A stretch of DNA of 64,000 nt, taken from positions 341,753 to 405,752 of the forward strand of contig NZ_QOIL01000002.1 of NCBI RefSeq assembly GCF_003323745.1, in the 5' to 3' direction. This DNA comes from Sphaerisporangium album. GTDB taxonomy: Bacteria > Actinomycetota > Actinomycetes > Streptosporangiales > Streptosporangiaceae. The notes below the pieces were generated by a model. It did no database searches. It saw only the letters and a program-made list of their open reading frames with translations, and was not told the DNA's origin. Positions within the stretch are counted from its first letter, which is position 1; every line of letters begins with the position of its first letter. This document shows, in pieces, positions 1 through 7,346 of the stretch. The position numbers and the translations under genes are program-made.

Positions 1-292
1 CGTGGAAGAAGTCCACCGCCAGGACGAGGTTGCCCGCCCCGGTCACGTCGTGCGCAAGGCGGCTCATGATGTCCCGCTGCCGCCGCTCGAACTCGGCGCA
101 CTCGCGCAGCCGCGCCGCCTTGCTCGCCGCCGACGCGGTCGACCCCTCCTTGGGGCGCTTCGGCTCCAGGAAGCGCTTGATGAAGTAGTGACGCCCCCCT
201 CGCACCGCGAAGGCCCACACGCACTTACCGCCGCCGTCGTTGGTCGGCTCGGACACGATGTGGTAGCCCCTGATCACCGCGCCGAGCTTCAT
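1..292 (-). CDS. Ser/Thr protein kinase-like protein, N-terminal part (runs off window)
   Basis: The reading frame starts at ATG 292 and is still open at position 1, so only about 97 N-terminal residues are seen. The start reads MKLGAVIRGYHIVSEP, followed by a GGKCVWAFAVRGG stretch and FIKRFLEPKRP. This resembles the glycine-rich loop and the beta-3 lysine region of a eukaryotic-type kinase domain. The ATG overlaps the stop of the upstream PP2C gene by ATGA, so the two are probably translationally coupled as a kinase/phosphatase pair. Catalytic HRD and DFG motifs lie outside the window, so kinase activity is an inference from the N-terminus and the neighbour. Confidence 0.65.
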   Translation of the reverse strand, partial: MKLGAVIRGYHIVSEPTNDGGGKCVWAFAVRGGRHYFIKRFLEPKRPKEGSTASAASKAARLRECAEFERRQRDIMSRLAHDVTGAGNLVLAVDFFH

Positions 293-1518
293 CGTCCCTC
301 CTCCAGCGACGGCATGAGCAGTTCGTAACCCTCCCGGTAGTCCCGCCAGGCCCGCTCGCGCCACCGTCGGCGCGCGGCGGGGTCGTCGTCCTCCGCCCCG
401 GCGGCGTACCGTCCCTCCAGCTCGCGCAGACGGTCGCCGAAGCGTTCCCGCAGCTCGCCGAGGCCGGAGAACCCGAAGGCGGCCAGGCACAGCGACGCGT
501 CGTCGCCCGTGTACCCCGACACGCGCGCGGCAAGCCGCGCGGCCCAGTCGCCTTCGTCCTCGGACTCCATGAGCGTGCCGAGCAGGTGACGCTCGAAGTC
601 GGACGGCGTGTCGACGTACCCGAAGCAGCCGTCAGTGGCGCAGACGAGCACGCAGGGCCCGTCCAGCGAGACGGCGTGGGACTCGACGGTGAAGTCCCGG
701 TCCGCGCACAGCATGTTCGTCAGCGGCGGGTCCTGCACGAGCTGTTCCAGCGCGTCGGTCTCCACGGTGTGGTCCCGGGTGAGCGCCTGAAGTCCTCCGC
801 CGGGCGTCAGCGCGTACGCCCGCGAGTCGCCCGCCCACAGCGCCTCGCACTCCACCCGCCCGTCCTCGACCCGGTAGCGGACGGCGGCCATGGTGGAGGG
901 CAGCATCCGGCGCATCGACCCGAGGATCCTGCTGGGCACGCGCGGACGCGCGCGCGCGAGCTCGGCGGCCAGGCTGCTGCGCAGCGACTCGACCTCGAAC
1001 GGCTTGCGGTCCTCAAGGCGCTCCAGGAACCACCCCTCGACGCACCGCCGCGCCGTCCGCGACCCGACCCAGGCGCCGGTACGCGGAACGCCCGTCCGTG
1101 AGACGGCCACGATCGACGCCCCCGCGCCGCCCGCGCCGTCGAAGACCCCGACGACGCCCTCCCGCGTCGGCCCGTGGTGCACCAGCAACGGCTCGGCATC
1201 CTCCCCGAGGCCCACTCGCCGCTCACTCCACATCCCGAGCGCCATCCACCCCCGCCCCATGTGATGCCACACGACCGCCCCACCCGGCACCGCCGTCCGC
1301 GGCACCTCCGCACGCGGGGCGTCGCGTGCCACGTCCATGTCCCGGTCCTTGTCCGCGTCCTTGTCCGCGTCCGGGTCCTTGTCCGCGTCCTGGACGTTCT
1401 TCGCGTCCGGGGTGGTGTCCGTGTCTCGGGCGTTCTTCGCGTCCGGGGCGGTGTGCGCGTCGAGGGCATTCTCCGCGTCCGGGGCCCTGTCCGCGTTCTC
1501 GGCCGCGGCGTCGCTCAT
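289..1518 (-). CDS. PP2C-family protein phosphatase with repetitive acidic N-terminus
   Basis: 409 aa. The start is ATG 1518 because GGAGGAGGG sits just upstream; the frame stays open further upstream but has no comparable site. Residues 1 to about 75 are a low-complexity Asp/Ala/Lys tail built of PDAKN and DADKD units. The rest is a PP2C fold: VVGVFDGAGGAG is the metal-binding aspartate motif, ATDGCFGY matches the usual SDG region, and TGDDASLCLA is the GDD motif. PP2C enzymes are Mn/Mg-dependent Ser/Thr phosphatases, so it probably reverses phosphorylation by the coupled kinase at 1-292. The acidic tail is unusual. No membrane segment is visible. Confidence 0.85.
   Translation of the reverse strand: MSDAAAENADRAPDAENALDAHTAPDAKNARDTDTTPDAKNVQDADKDPDADKDADKDRDMDVARDAPRAEVPRTAVPGGAVVWHHMGRGWMALGMWSERRVGLGEDAEPLLVHHGPTREGVVGVFDGAGGAGASIVAVSRTGVPRTGAWVGSRTARRCVEGWFLERLEDRKPFEVESLRSSLAAELARARPRVPSRILGSMRRMLPSTMAAVRYRVEDGRVECEALWAGDSRAYALTPGGGLQALTRDHTVETDALEQLVQDPPLTNMLCADRDFTVESHAVSLDGPCVLVCATDGCFGYVDTPSDFERHLLGTLMESEDEGDWAARLAARVSGYTGDDASLCLAAFGFSGLGELRERFGDRLRELEGRYAAGAEDDDPAARRRWRERAWRDYREGYELLMPSLEEGR
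1345..1480 (-). repeat. In-frame tandem repeats encoding the acidic PP2C tail
   Basis: Short units based on GTCCGCGTCCTT (seen on the + strand) repeat several times between about 1345 and 1400. A longer unit containing TTCTTCGCGTCCGGGG occurs twice between about 1398 and 1455. They encode the DADKD and PDAKN peptide repeats. Such repeats can change length by slippage without changing frame. Confidence 0.7.
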
Positions 1519-1730
1519 AGCCCTCCTCCGTTCCGCGGTAACGCATCCCGTGGGGCCCGCGCCAGGCCCGCCCCGCGAGGGCCGTCCGCGAACCCGGAAA
1601 CGCGTCACGCGAGCCGGTTGCCCGCATTTCTCCCCGTGAGCGCATCGTATGGGGTGACGGCAACGGAGCGGCGGCATGTGGCCATATCGCCATATCGGAG
1701 CCGCGCGACCACCGCCGGAAGGCGCGCCGC

Positions 1731-2456
1731 CTACCGAGGGGCGGGGGTGAGGCCGAGCAGGTGAGCCTGCGCCAGCGCGTTGTAGTCGAAGGTCGCGGCC
1801 CGGTCTTCGATGACGTTCTTGTACATGCCGAACAGCTCAAAGCTGATCGTCCCGTAGACGGACGTCCACGCCATCAGCGCCTGAAGGATCACATCATGCG
1901 AAAGCGGGGCGAACAGCGTCTCGCGCAGCCGCTCCGCGTCCTGCGCGAAGGAGGGCGGGACGGGCGGGAGGCCGGCGGTGCGCGGGGTGAGCTTCCCGGC
2001 CCCCTCGGCGTCCCGCAAGATGGCCGCCATCACGAACGCGTCACGGGCGGCGGGCGCGACCGTGTCCTGCGGGGCGACGTAGCCCGGCACGGGCGAGCCG
2101 TGGATCAGCGCGTACTCGTGCGGATTCGCCAGCGCCCACGCCCGGATCGCCCGGCAGATCGCCATCCACCGATCGAGGTACCGGTCTCGTGGACAGGCCG
2201 CGTCGGCAGCCTCGGCGGCCTCGCCCACGGCGTTGAACGCCTCGATGATCAGCGCGGTGAGCAGCTCGTCGCGGCTCGGGAAGTAGCGGTAGATCGCCGA
2301 GGACACCATGCCCAGCTCGCGCGCGACGGCCCGCAGCGACAACCCCGTGGCCCCGTCGACGGCGAGCTGCCGCCGCGCCACGTCCTTGATCTCGCCGATG
2401 AGCTCGGCCCGAACCCGCTCCCGCGCAGTACGACTGGCGTTCATCTTCCCGACCAT
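1731..2456 (-). CDS. TetR/AcrR-family transcriptional regulator with WHG-type C-terminal domain
   Basis: 241 aa. The N-terminal helix-turn-helix reads GLSLRAVARELGMVSSAIYRYFPSRDELL, the classic TetR recognition region at about residues 40-70. The C-terminal part contains HEYALIHGSPVPGY, typical of the WHG ligand-binding domain. Starts at 2456 (MVGKM) and 2444 (MNASR) are both possible; the second has a better GGGAAG upstream. A perfect palindrome at 2479-2491 lies just upstream and probably serves autoregulation. The neighbour on one side is the PP2C gene and on the other the DUF397 gene, so the regulated target is unknown. Confidence 0.88.
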   Translation of the reverse strand: MVGKMNASRTARERVRAELIGEIKDVARRQLAVDGATGLSLRAVARELGMVSSAIYRYFPSRDELLTALIIEAFNAVGEAAEAADAACPRDRYLDRWMAICRAIRAWALANPHEYALIHGSPVPGYVAPQDTVAPAARDAFVMAAILRDAEGAGKLTPRTAGLPPVPPSFAQDAERLRETLFAPLSHDVILQALMAWTSVYGTISFELFGMYKNVIEDRAATFDYNALAQAHLLGLTPAPR

Positions 2457-2459
2457 ACC

Positions 2460-2491
2460 AGAGCACCGACCCCAACAAAGAGCACTGCTCT
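2460..2491. promoter_or_regulatory. Probable TetR operator (AGAGCA-C-TGCTCT palindrome)
   Basis: AGAGCACTGCTCT at 2479-2491 is a perfect 6-bp inverted repeat around one base. The half-site AGAGCAC recurs at 2460-2466. Both are immediately upstream of the TetR gene and run into the 3' end of the DUF397 gene. Operators of this shape are common for WHG-type TetR repressors; binding is inferred. Confidence 0.6.
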
Positions 2492-2705
2492 AACAGCCGA
2501 TCCGCCGCACTTTGAGCCCGCCGACGAACGCCCGCCACTCAGCCGCCGGAAAAACCAGAACAGGCTGCGCGACCTGCTTACTGTCACGAACCCCGCGTCG
2601 CCCACCGCCCAGCTCCGCCACTTCAACGCAGTTGCCGCCATCGGGACCCGACCAACTGGACTTGCGCCACTCGGCCGTTTCCCGATCACAGGTCAGCTTT
2701 TCCAT
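2490..2705 (-). CDS. DUF397 domain-containing protein
   Basis: 71 aa. The diagnostic segment is WRKSSWSGPDGGNCVEVAEL at about residues 13-32, followed by VRDSK and a WRAFVGGLK C-terminus; this matches DUF397 at full length. DUF397 proteins are small partners of XRE/DUF5753 regulators in actinobacteria (the SCO4542/WhiJ type of locus in Streptomyces). The start overlaps the end of the upstream regulator gene by 13 bp, so they form one transcript and are probably co-translated. Confidence 0.9.
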   Translation of the reverse strand: MEKLTCDRETAEWRKSSWSGPDGGNCVEVAELGGGRRGVRDSKQVAQPVLVFPAAEWRAFVGGLKVRRIGC

Positions 2706-3520
2706 CGCCGTACGGCCTCCTTGATCAGCTCCAAGGATTCGCGTTGAGGGAGTGCCTCAGAGCGAATCCCGTCATATCTGAATCTTAGGGTTCTGATGTC
2801 TTCCGCTCGCTCCGTCACGCGGCCGAGAATTCCCGCCGACTCCACGTACGCCGTATCGGCGACGCCGTCCGCCTGCGCGATGACGAACCCGCCCGCGAGT
2901 CCGGTGGTGGAAAAGGCTTTGTAGGGCAGGACCTGGATCGTGACGCTTGAGGACTTGGCGGCCTCCAGTAGGTGATCGAGCTGCGCCGCCATCACGGCGA
3001 CGGTGCCGACCGGACGGTGGAGAACGGCTTCGTCGAGCACGAACCAGAGAAGAGGAGGCTTGGGGCGTCTGAGAATCGACTGGCGTTCCATTCGGGCCAC
3101 CACTTGTTCTTCGACCTGCTCTGTGGTGACTCCCACGTCGCCGCTCAGTATCGCCCTGGCGTAGTCCTCCGTCTGGAGCAGGCCAGGAATCATCAACGGC
3201 TCCCACGTGCTGAGTGCCTCTGCGGTGGCTTCGACGTCTAGCCAAGGGCGGAACCAGAGGGGAGCGGACGAGCGGTTGACCATCGGCCAGAGGCGCATCA
3301 AGGCGCCGCCCGCCTCGAGTGCTTCGTCGCAGTGGCGGGCGAACGCTTCCGACGGTGAGCGCTTGGCTGTTTCGATCATGCTTATCGTGCCGACCGAGTA
3401 AGGCACCGCTCGTGCCAGCCGCAGCTGGGACCAGCGTCGCTCCTTCCGGAGTTTGCGCAGCTCAAAGCCGAATAGGGCCGTCGGGGACTCGGAGGGGTAG
3501 AGCTCGCTTTCCTTTGGCAT
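2693..3520 (-). CDS. XRE-family regulator with DUF5753 domain (WhiJ-like)
   Basis: 275 aa. Residues about 16-70 are the helix-turn-helix (FGFELRKLRKERRWSQLRLA, then SVGTISMIETAKRSPS). Residues about 90-270 are the DUF5753 domain, recognisable from LSTWEPLMIPGLLQTEDYAR and VQVLPY-like elements. GGAG lies 6 nt before ATG 3520. With the overlapping DUF397 gene and the divergent ATP-binding gene it forms the three-gene module known from whiJ-type loci, where the regulator affects development and antibiotic production. The specific role here is unknown. Confidence 0.92.
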   Translation of the reverse strand: MPKESELYPSESPTALFGFELRKLRKERRWSQLRLARAVPYSVGTISMIETAKRSPSEAFARHCDEALEAGGALMRLWPMVNRSSAPLWFRPWLDVEATAEALSTWEPLMIPGLLQTEDYARAILSGDVGVTTEQVEEQVVARMERQSILRRPKPPLLWFVLDEAVLHRPVGTVAVMAAQLDHLLEAAKSSSVTIQVLPYKAFSTTGLAGGFVIAQADGVADTAYVESAGILGRVTERAEDIRTLRFRYDGIRSEALPQRESLELIKEAVRRWKS

Positions 3521-3629
3521 GCCAGGCTCCAGGGGTTCTTCCTCAGCTTTTCACCGGGGGGTTTCAGCTGAAGCGTTGATGACTCGTTGAAGTCGATCAG
3601 CAACAGAATGTAGCCGAAGTTCGAGATGG

Positions 3630-4112
3630 TTGGAAGGCGGTCGAGAACTAATCCTGGGAGCGGGTGAAAAGTTGAAGCGGGCAAGCGCGCAGTCGAGGGT
3701 CCTTGGAACGACGGGTCTGGCCGGCGTCCGAGAGTCCGTCTCACACGCACGAACCGAGGTACGCCGATGGCTAGGCGAGTCGCATCCTGCGGTTGACGAT
3801 GCGGTGCTGGCCACGTCCGAACTCGTGACCAACGCGATCATCCACTCCGGGTGCGGGGCGGACGGCTACATCGGGCTGACGGTCATCGAGCAGGACGGAG
3901 CCATCCGTATAGAAGTGAACGATCCGGGTTCGACTGTATCGGCGCCTGAGGTCCGCAAAGACCCCGACGCCGAGAGCGGGCGCGGCCTACTGATCGTCCG
4001 TGAACTTTCCCACGACTGGGGCAGTTGCGACGATGGCCCCGGACTGGGCCGGACGGTCTGGTGTGCCATCCGCTTCACCCCGTCCAGCGCCTCGGGCTCG
4101 CTGTCGCCGTGA
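3630..4112 (+). CDS. ATP-binding protein, RsbW/SpoIIAB-like anti-sigma-factor kinase family
   Basis: Up to 160 aa. GHKL ATPase motifs are ordered as expected: N box DDAVLATSELVTNAIIHS, G1-like IRIEVNDPGS and G2-like ESGRGLLIVRELS. These small HATPase_c_2 proteins often act as anti-sigma factors or as partners of WhiJ-type regulators. The start is uncertain: TTG 3630 has no clear ribosome site, while TTG 3672 lies downstream of GGGAGCGGG. It is transcribed away from the XRE/DUF5753 gene, the usual arrangement of this module. No anti-anti-sigma gene is visible nearby. Confidence 0.85.
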   Translation: MEGGRELILGAGEKLKRASAQSRVLGTTGLAGVRESVSHARTEVRRWLGESHPAVDDAVLATSELVTNAIIHSGCGADGYIGLTVIEQDGAIRIEVNDPGSTVSAPEVRKDPDAESGRGLLIVRELSHDWGSCDDGPGLGRTVWCAIRFTPSSASGSLSP

Positions 4113-4274
4113 CGAGGCGCGTCTCAGGCTTGCTTGTCGGTGCCTCTCCCGGCGGTGCGCCCCTTGAGGTTCGGCGGGTGCTTCCGCAGATAGTAGGGGG
4201 CAAAACGAGGGATTTTCCCTATTTCCACTGGGTGCGGGGGGATATCCGTGAGAAGCTGTTCCGCCTCTACTATC

Positions 4275-4298
4275 ACCGGAGCACCCCGAAGCTCCGGT
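4275..4298. terminator. Hairpin ACCGGAGC / GCTCCGGT
   Basis: Perfect 8-bp stem, arms 4275-4282 and 4291-4298, loop of 8 nt. It lies 160 bp after the ATPase gene. It may be a secondary terminator. Confidence 0.45.
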
Positions 4299-4329
4299 CG
4301 GAACCTTCCCCTATGCTCCGGCCGGCCCG

Positions 4330-4364
4330 CCCCCGATGAGACTAACCCCCAGCCTCATCGGGGG
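4330..4364. terminator. Bidirectional terminator hairpin
   Basis: CCCCCGATGAG (4330-4340) pairs perfectly with CTCATCGGGGG (4354-4364) across a 13-nt loop. It sits between the convergent ATPase gene and the 4495-5112 gene, the expected place for a two-way terminator. Confidence 0.7.
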
Positions 4365-4494
4365 CCCTCCGTCTCGCCGAGGCTCAGACGGGTTGTCATA
4401 GGGAGCTCCGTGTCTTGAACAAGGCTGAGCGAAGCCTCGGCTGCCGCAACGAATGGCACTAGTGGCTTTGCCCGGCACCCGGCGATCTTCGACC

Positions 4495-5112
4495 TCACTG
4501 ACCTTCGTGCGAGAGCGAGAGCGAGATCGACCACACATCGCCGTATCCTGGGCGCTCTCCCGTGCGATCGGCCTCTTCGTCCGCGACTACGACTATCTCG
4601 GTCCCCGTCTGGTCGACCTGGAGGACCCGAAAGCCCGCGTGCGGATCTTCCCAATCGATGTGGGTGGTGTAGCCCTGGGCGGCCAGTGCGGGGGCCAGGC
4701 TCTCGTAGCGCACAAATGGGGCGAACGAGCCGTACTTCTCGCGCAGGGCGGCGGGCACCGTGTCGTCCCCCTGGCAGGCGAGCCGATGGACCTGGATACT
4801 GATCACCCGGCACGTCCATCCGTGGTCGTGCTCGAAGCCGAACTCCACCAGTCCGTAGTCCCGCCGCAGGGTGCCCCGGCCGGGGTCGTCCAGGAAATCC
4901 GGGCCGAGGATGCGTTCCACGTCCTCGACCCGCGAACCGATCCCCAGGCCCAGCACGGTGCCGGTCGTGAGCGCCGTCGCATAGAACGCCGACTCGGTCA
5001 CTTCATCTTCTCCAGTCTTGATCAGAAAGTGCATTTCGGCGGCGCGATTCTTGTTCATGCCCATCTGGCCGCTGTTCATCACCGTCGAGGAACTCGGTAA
5101 GGTATCCCGCAC
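4495..5112 (-). CDS. Hypothetical protein, no recognised domain
   Basis: Up to 205 aa. The core runs from TTGTVLGLGIGSRVEDVERILGP to VWSISLSLSHEGQ, with alternating hydrophobic and acidic stretches and conserved-looking RRDYGLVEFGFEHDHGW. It resembles small soluble accessory proteins of actinobacteria, possibly immunity-type, but I cannot name a family. The first 25-35 residues may not be translated: GTG 5112, ATG 5079, ATG 5058 and ATG 5034 are all candidates and none has a strong ribosome site. It overlaps the neighbouring hypothetical gene by 110 bp, so a frameshift joining the two is possible. It lies in the degraded island next to NACHT and IS remnants. Confidence 0.55.
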   Translation of the reverse strand: MRDTLPSSSTVMNSGQMGMNKNRAAEMHFLIKTGEDEVTESAFYATALTTGTVLGLGIGSRVEDVERILGPDFLDDPGRGTLRRDYGLVEFGFEHDHGWTCRVISIQVHRLACQGDDTVPAALREKYGSFAPFVRYESLAPALAAQGYTTHIDWEDPHAGFRVLQVDQTGTEIVVVADEEADRTGERPGYGDVWSISLSLSHEGQ

Positions 5113-5272
5113 CGTCCCAGGCAGACACGATCACGGTTTCGATCCGTGCGCGCAAGCCGTCATCGACAGCCTCCACGGCGAAAACGACCTCGAACTCATC
5201 GGTCCGCGACCAGTCGAAGAACCAGATAGAGACCGCTGGCGACCCCGACCAAGAAACGATGTCACTACTCAC
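5003..5272 (-). CDS. Small hypothetical protein, possibly remnant
   Basis: About 89 aa from GTG 5272; the open frame extends to 5308 but then overlaps the NACHT remnant. The sequence includes AVSIWFFDWSRTDEFEVVF and ETVIVSAWDGAGYLTEFLDG, which look like a real folded segment, whereas the C-terminus (EQESRRRNALSDQDWRR) looks like out-of-frame sequence. It overlaps the 4495-5112 gene. It may be the N-terminal part of that gene separated by a frameshift. No family is recognised. Confidence 0.35.
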   Translation of the reverse strand: MSSDIVSWSGSPAVSIWFFDWSRTDEFEVVFAVEAVDDGLRARIETVIVSAWDGAGYLTEFLDGDEQRPDGHEQESRRRNALSDQDWRR

Positions 5273-5890
5273 CAACAAAGCCACACCCGGGCGAGGGAGG
5301 CGGCCCACACGTGTGCCTTTCCAGTGACCGGTACTGGTCGGTGCGGCAGGTCAGCACGACGGCGGCCTTGCTGCGGCCGTCTTGGTAGGCGTTCAGCGCG
5401 CGCAGCGGCCGCCCGGCCCGGGAGTCATAGCCCAGCGCGTCTTGGGGATCCATCTCGTCCACCCCGTCGATGACCGGGATCACCAGACGCGCCTGCACCA
5501 GAGCCTGCGCGGTGATGTCCGTGCACCCTCACCAGGTGGCGCATCAGTCAGACCTCCACCGCACCGGCGGTGGGCAGCTCGGTGTCCAGCGTGGCCGCGG
5601 AGATGCGTACCGGCACCGTCTGGACCTCGGCATGGTCGTGGGCGCGGCGTCGGGCGCCGTCTTGGATGGTGTCCCGGGCGCGGTCCTCGAGCAGGCCGAG
5701 GATCAGCTCGACCGCCAGCACGGTCTTACCGGCGCCGGGAGCTCCGGTGATGACCAGGCGACGCGGAGACAATTGCTGGTAGTAGTCGACCACCTGGCCG
5801 AGCTGGCCTTGGCGCGCGCCCCGGCCACCCCGCGTCCCGACCCGGCCGGGTGCCCGGGTCGGCTGGAGGGTGAAGGACACATCGATGACG
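5265..5890 (-). pseudogene. NACHT-type NTPase remnant, frameshifted and truncated at both ends
   Basis: Two frames together encode the centre of a NACHT NTPase. The upstream part (about 5551-5890) has the Walker A motif RLVITGAPGAGKTVLAVEL and PVRISAATLDTELPTAGAV. It then hits a stop at 5548. The downstream part (5265 to about 5515, another frame) continues DITAQALVQARLVIPVIDGV, followed by DEMDPQDA and VVLTCRTDQY, the Walker B and sensor region. No C-terminal repeat domain remains. NACHT NTPases with C-terminal sensors are often antiphage defence proteins, so this is probably a dead defence gene. The adjoining IS lies about 100 bp upstream. Confidence 0.75.
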
Positions 5891-5990
5891 GTATCGTCAT
5901 CGCCGAGCAGCCGGCCCCGACGCCCGCTGGATAACCGGCCAGAACATCCACGCAACGGGCGGCCTAGCCTGATCCCCGCCTCAGTACCGT

Positions 5991-6895
5991 GAGCCTTTTC
6001 ATCCTGCTTGGGCTTCTCGGTTGTGAAGGACATGGATGGCTTTGGCGAGATGGCCGGCCCGGCTGGGGCTGCAGCGTAGTTTCCGGAGGATTCGCCAGGT
6101 CTTGAGCTGGGCATTCGCTCGTTCGCCAGGTCCTCTCAGCGCGGCGTGGGATCGGTTCGCGATCTTCCGGGACTCCGGCTTGCCCTTGCCTTTGTAGGGG
6201 GTCGGCACATGGTCACCGGCGCCTTGGTAGCCCTTATCGGCCAAGACGGTGAGCCCCGCCTTGGCCGAAGCTCGCACGATGCCCTGCAGGCGGGCTGCGG
6301 TGAGGTCGTGAGCGGATCCGGGCGTCGGTCCCGATACCCATAAGATCGTGCCGTCCGGGCTGGAGATGAGCTGCAGGTTCATCCCGTGGATCTTGTGTTT
6401 CCCCGAGTAGTACGGCCGGTCGGCCTTGACGCGGTCGATCGCGATGAGGGTGCCGTCCAGCACCACGTACGGCTCGGTGTTCTTGGCCTTCTTCAGAGCC
6501 TGGCCGAGCTTGGGGGATCGCGCGGACGGGAGTTTCACGGTCTCCTCGATGTAGCGCCACGCAGTCGTGGTCGACACCGCGAACCCGGCCGCGATCTCGG
6601 CGAAGGTGTCGCCTTTGCGCAGGTGGACCAGCACGAGCAGGGCTTGGCGGCCTGGGTTGAGGAGTCGCCATGTCGATCCGATGCTCTTGCGGTGCCGGCG
6701 GATCACCCCGGCGACGTAGTTCAGCGCGACAAAGCGACCGCAGCACGGTAGAAAAGCTTCTGAAGCCCTTGGTGGGGATGGTTGTTCTTGGTCTTTCAAC
6801 TCATCTACCAGGGGCTTCGCTACGTCCGGAGCCAGACGCTCAACCTGCGATCATGCTGTGACCAGCCAGCTCTCAGACCGGGATGAAAAAGGCTC
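5991..6895 (-). mobile_element. IS5-type insertion sequence, 905 bp, with terminal inverted repeats and 3-bp target duplication
   Basis: The left end GAGCCTTTTCATCC (5991-6004) matches the inverted right end GAGCCTTTTTCATCC (6895 back to 6881) with a single indel. Both ends are flanked directly by CGT (5988-5990 and 6896-6898), the 3-bp duplication typical of IS5-group elements. One DDE transposase gene fills the element and its stop codon lies inside the left repeat. The intact duplication shows a simple insertion with no later deletion at the ends. Confidence 0.85.
5999..6799 (-). CDS. IS5-family DDE transposase (DDE_Tnp_4 type), possibly N-terminally frameshifted
   Basis: 266 aa as drawn, from TTG 6799. 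The N-terminal helix-turn-helix is GDTFAEIAAGFAVSTTTAWRY at about 63-83. The catalytic triad is D115 in VVLDGTLIAID, D188 in VLADKGYQG and E226 in GPGERANAQLK. The first 25 residues look wrong: another frame over 6721-6758 encodes LFYRAAVALSR, which resembles the usual start of this transposase group, and is then cut by TGA at 6721. A small deletion near 6723-6730 may therefore have shifted the frame, so this copy may be inactive although the catalytic core is intact. Confidence 0.82.
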   Translation of the reverse strand: MKDQEQPSPPRASEAFLPCCGRFVALNYVAGVIRRHRKSIGSTWRLLNPGRQALLVLVHLRKGDTFAEIAAGFAVSTTTAWRYIEETVKLPSARSPKLGQALKKAKNTEPYVVLDGTLIAIDRVKADRPYYSGKHKIHGMNLQLISSPDGTILWVSGPTPGSAHDLTAARLQGIVRASAKAGLTVLADKGYQGAGDHVPTPYKGKGKPESRKIANRSHAALRGPGERANAQLKTWRILRKLRCSPSRAGHLAKAIHVLHNREAQAG

Positions 6896-6905
6896 CGTGG
6901 AACCG

Positions 6906-7337
6906 TCAGGGGCTTTCGACCAGCACTTTCTGCCTGACCAGGGGCCCATAGCTATGACCGAAAGTATCGACCCGCCTCCTCAACTCCTTCAAGAACATCA
7001 TCTCGAAACTCTCGTCCACGATCTCGGAGCCCATCGCGAGAATCCGCTCGAAGGCCTGCATCAGTTTCCGCAGGATCGGCAGGTCTCCGGCCTCCAGGGC
7101 GGGAAGGAAAAGAGCCTCCCAAATATGGAGAAAGTACATGTAAGGGTTGTCCTGCGGCACAGGAACGGGCGACCCGCCTGGCTCAACCCCTTCGAGCGCG
7201 TTGATGGCGGCGCGTGCCTCCGGGACCTCCTCCCACAGGATGTCCCGGACACCCAGTGAGTAGTCATAGGCGGGATCCGGCTTCCACTTCCTTGCGAGAT
7301 CGACCAGTGAGGGAGCCCGCCTACGTTTCCAGATCAT
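6906..7337 (-). CDS. Putative immunity protein for the adjacent RHS toxin
   Basis: 143 aa, soluble and acidic, with the start ATG 7337 nine bp after the stop of the RHS gene. The sequence includes DYSLGVRDILWEEVPEARAA, HIWEALFLPALEAGDLPIL and FERILAMGSEIVDESFEMMF, a helical protein resembling the DUF7674-like family seen beside polymorphic toxins. The position directly after an RHS C-terminal toxin is the standard place for the cognate immunity gene. The function is inferred from position; the family assignment is tentative. Its 3' end lies only 8 bp from the IS target site, so the IS just missed it. Confidence 0.65.
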   Translation of the reverse strand: MIWKRRRAPSLVDLARKWKPDPAYDYSLGVRDILWEEVPEARAAINALEGVEPGGSPVPVPQDNPYMYFLHIWEALFLPALEAGDLPILRKLMQAFERILAMGSEIVDESFEMMFLKELRRRVDTFGHSYGPLVRQKVLVESP

Positions 7338-7346
7338 GAACTGATC

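Larger units (their letters stand above)
4113..4494. other. Intergenic region with two hairpins between convergent genes
   Basis: A 382-bp gap between convergent genes. Apart from the two hairpins listed separately I see no convincing coding frame; the short frame across 4025-4339 lacks a recognisable protein and overlaps the end of the ATPase gene. Confidence 0.6.

Noticed and set aside
26-328. Plus-strand frame at the window start
   Set aside because: It is antisense to the kinase gene that begins at 292 on the minus strand, which has an overlapping start and gene-like codons.
4025-4339. 104-aa frame after the ATPase gene
   Set aside because: It overlaps the end of the ATPase gene, contains a hairpin, and has no recognisable protein.
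5548-6114. 188-aa frame as one intact NACHT gene
   Set aside because: Its N-terminal part reads through the IS terminus and its C-terminus stops inside the NTPase domain; it is a fragment.
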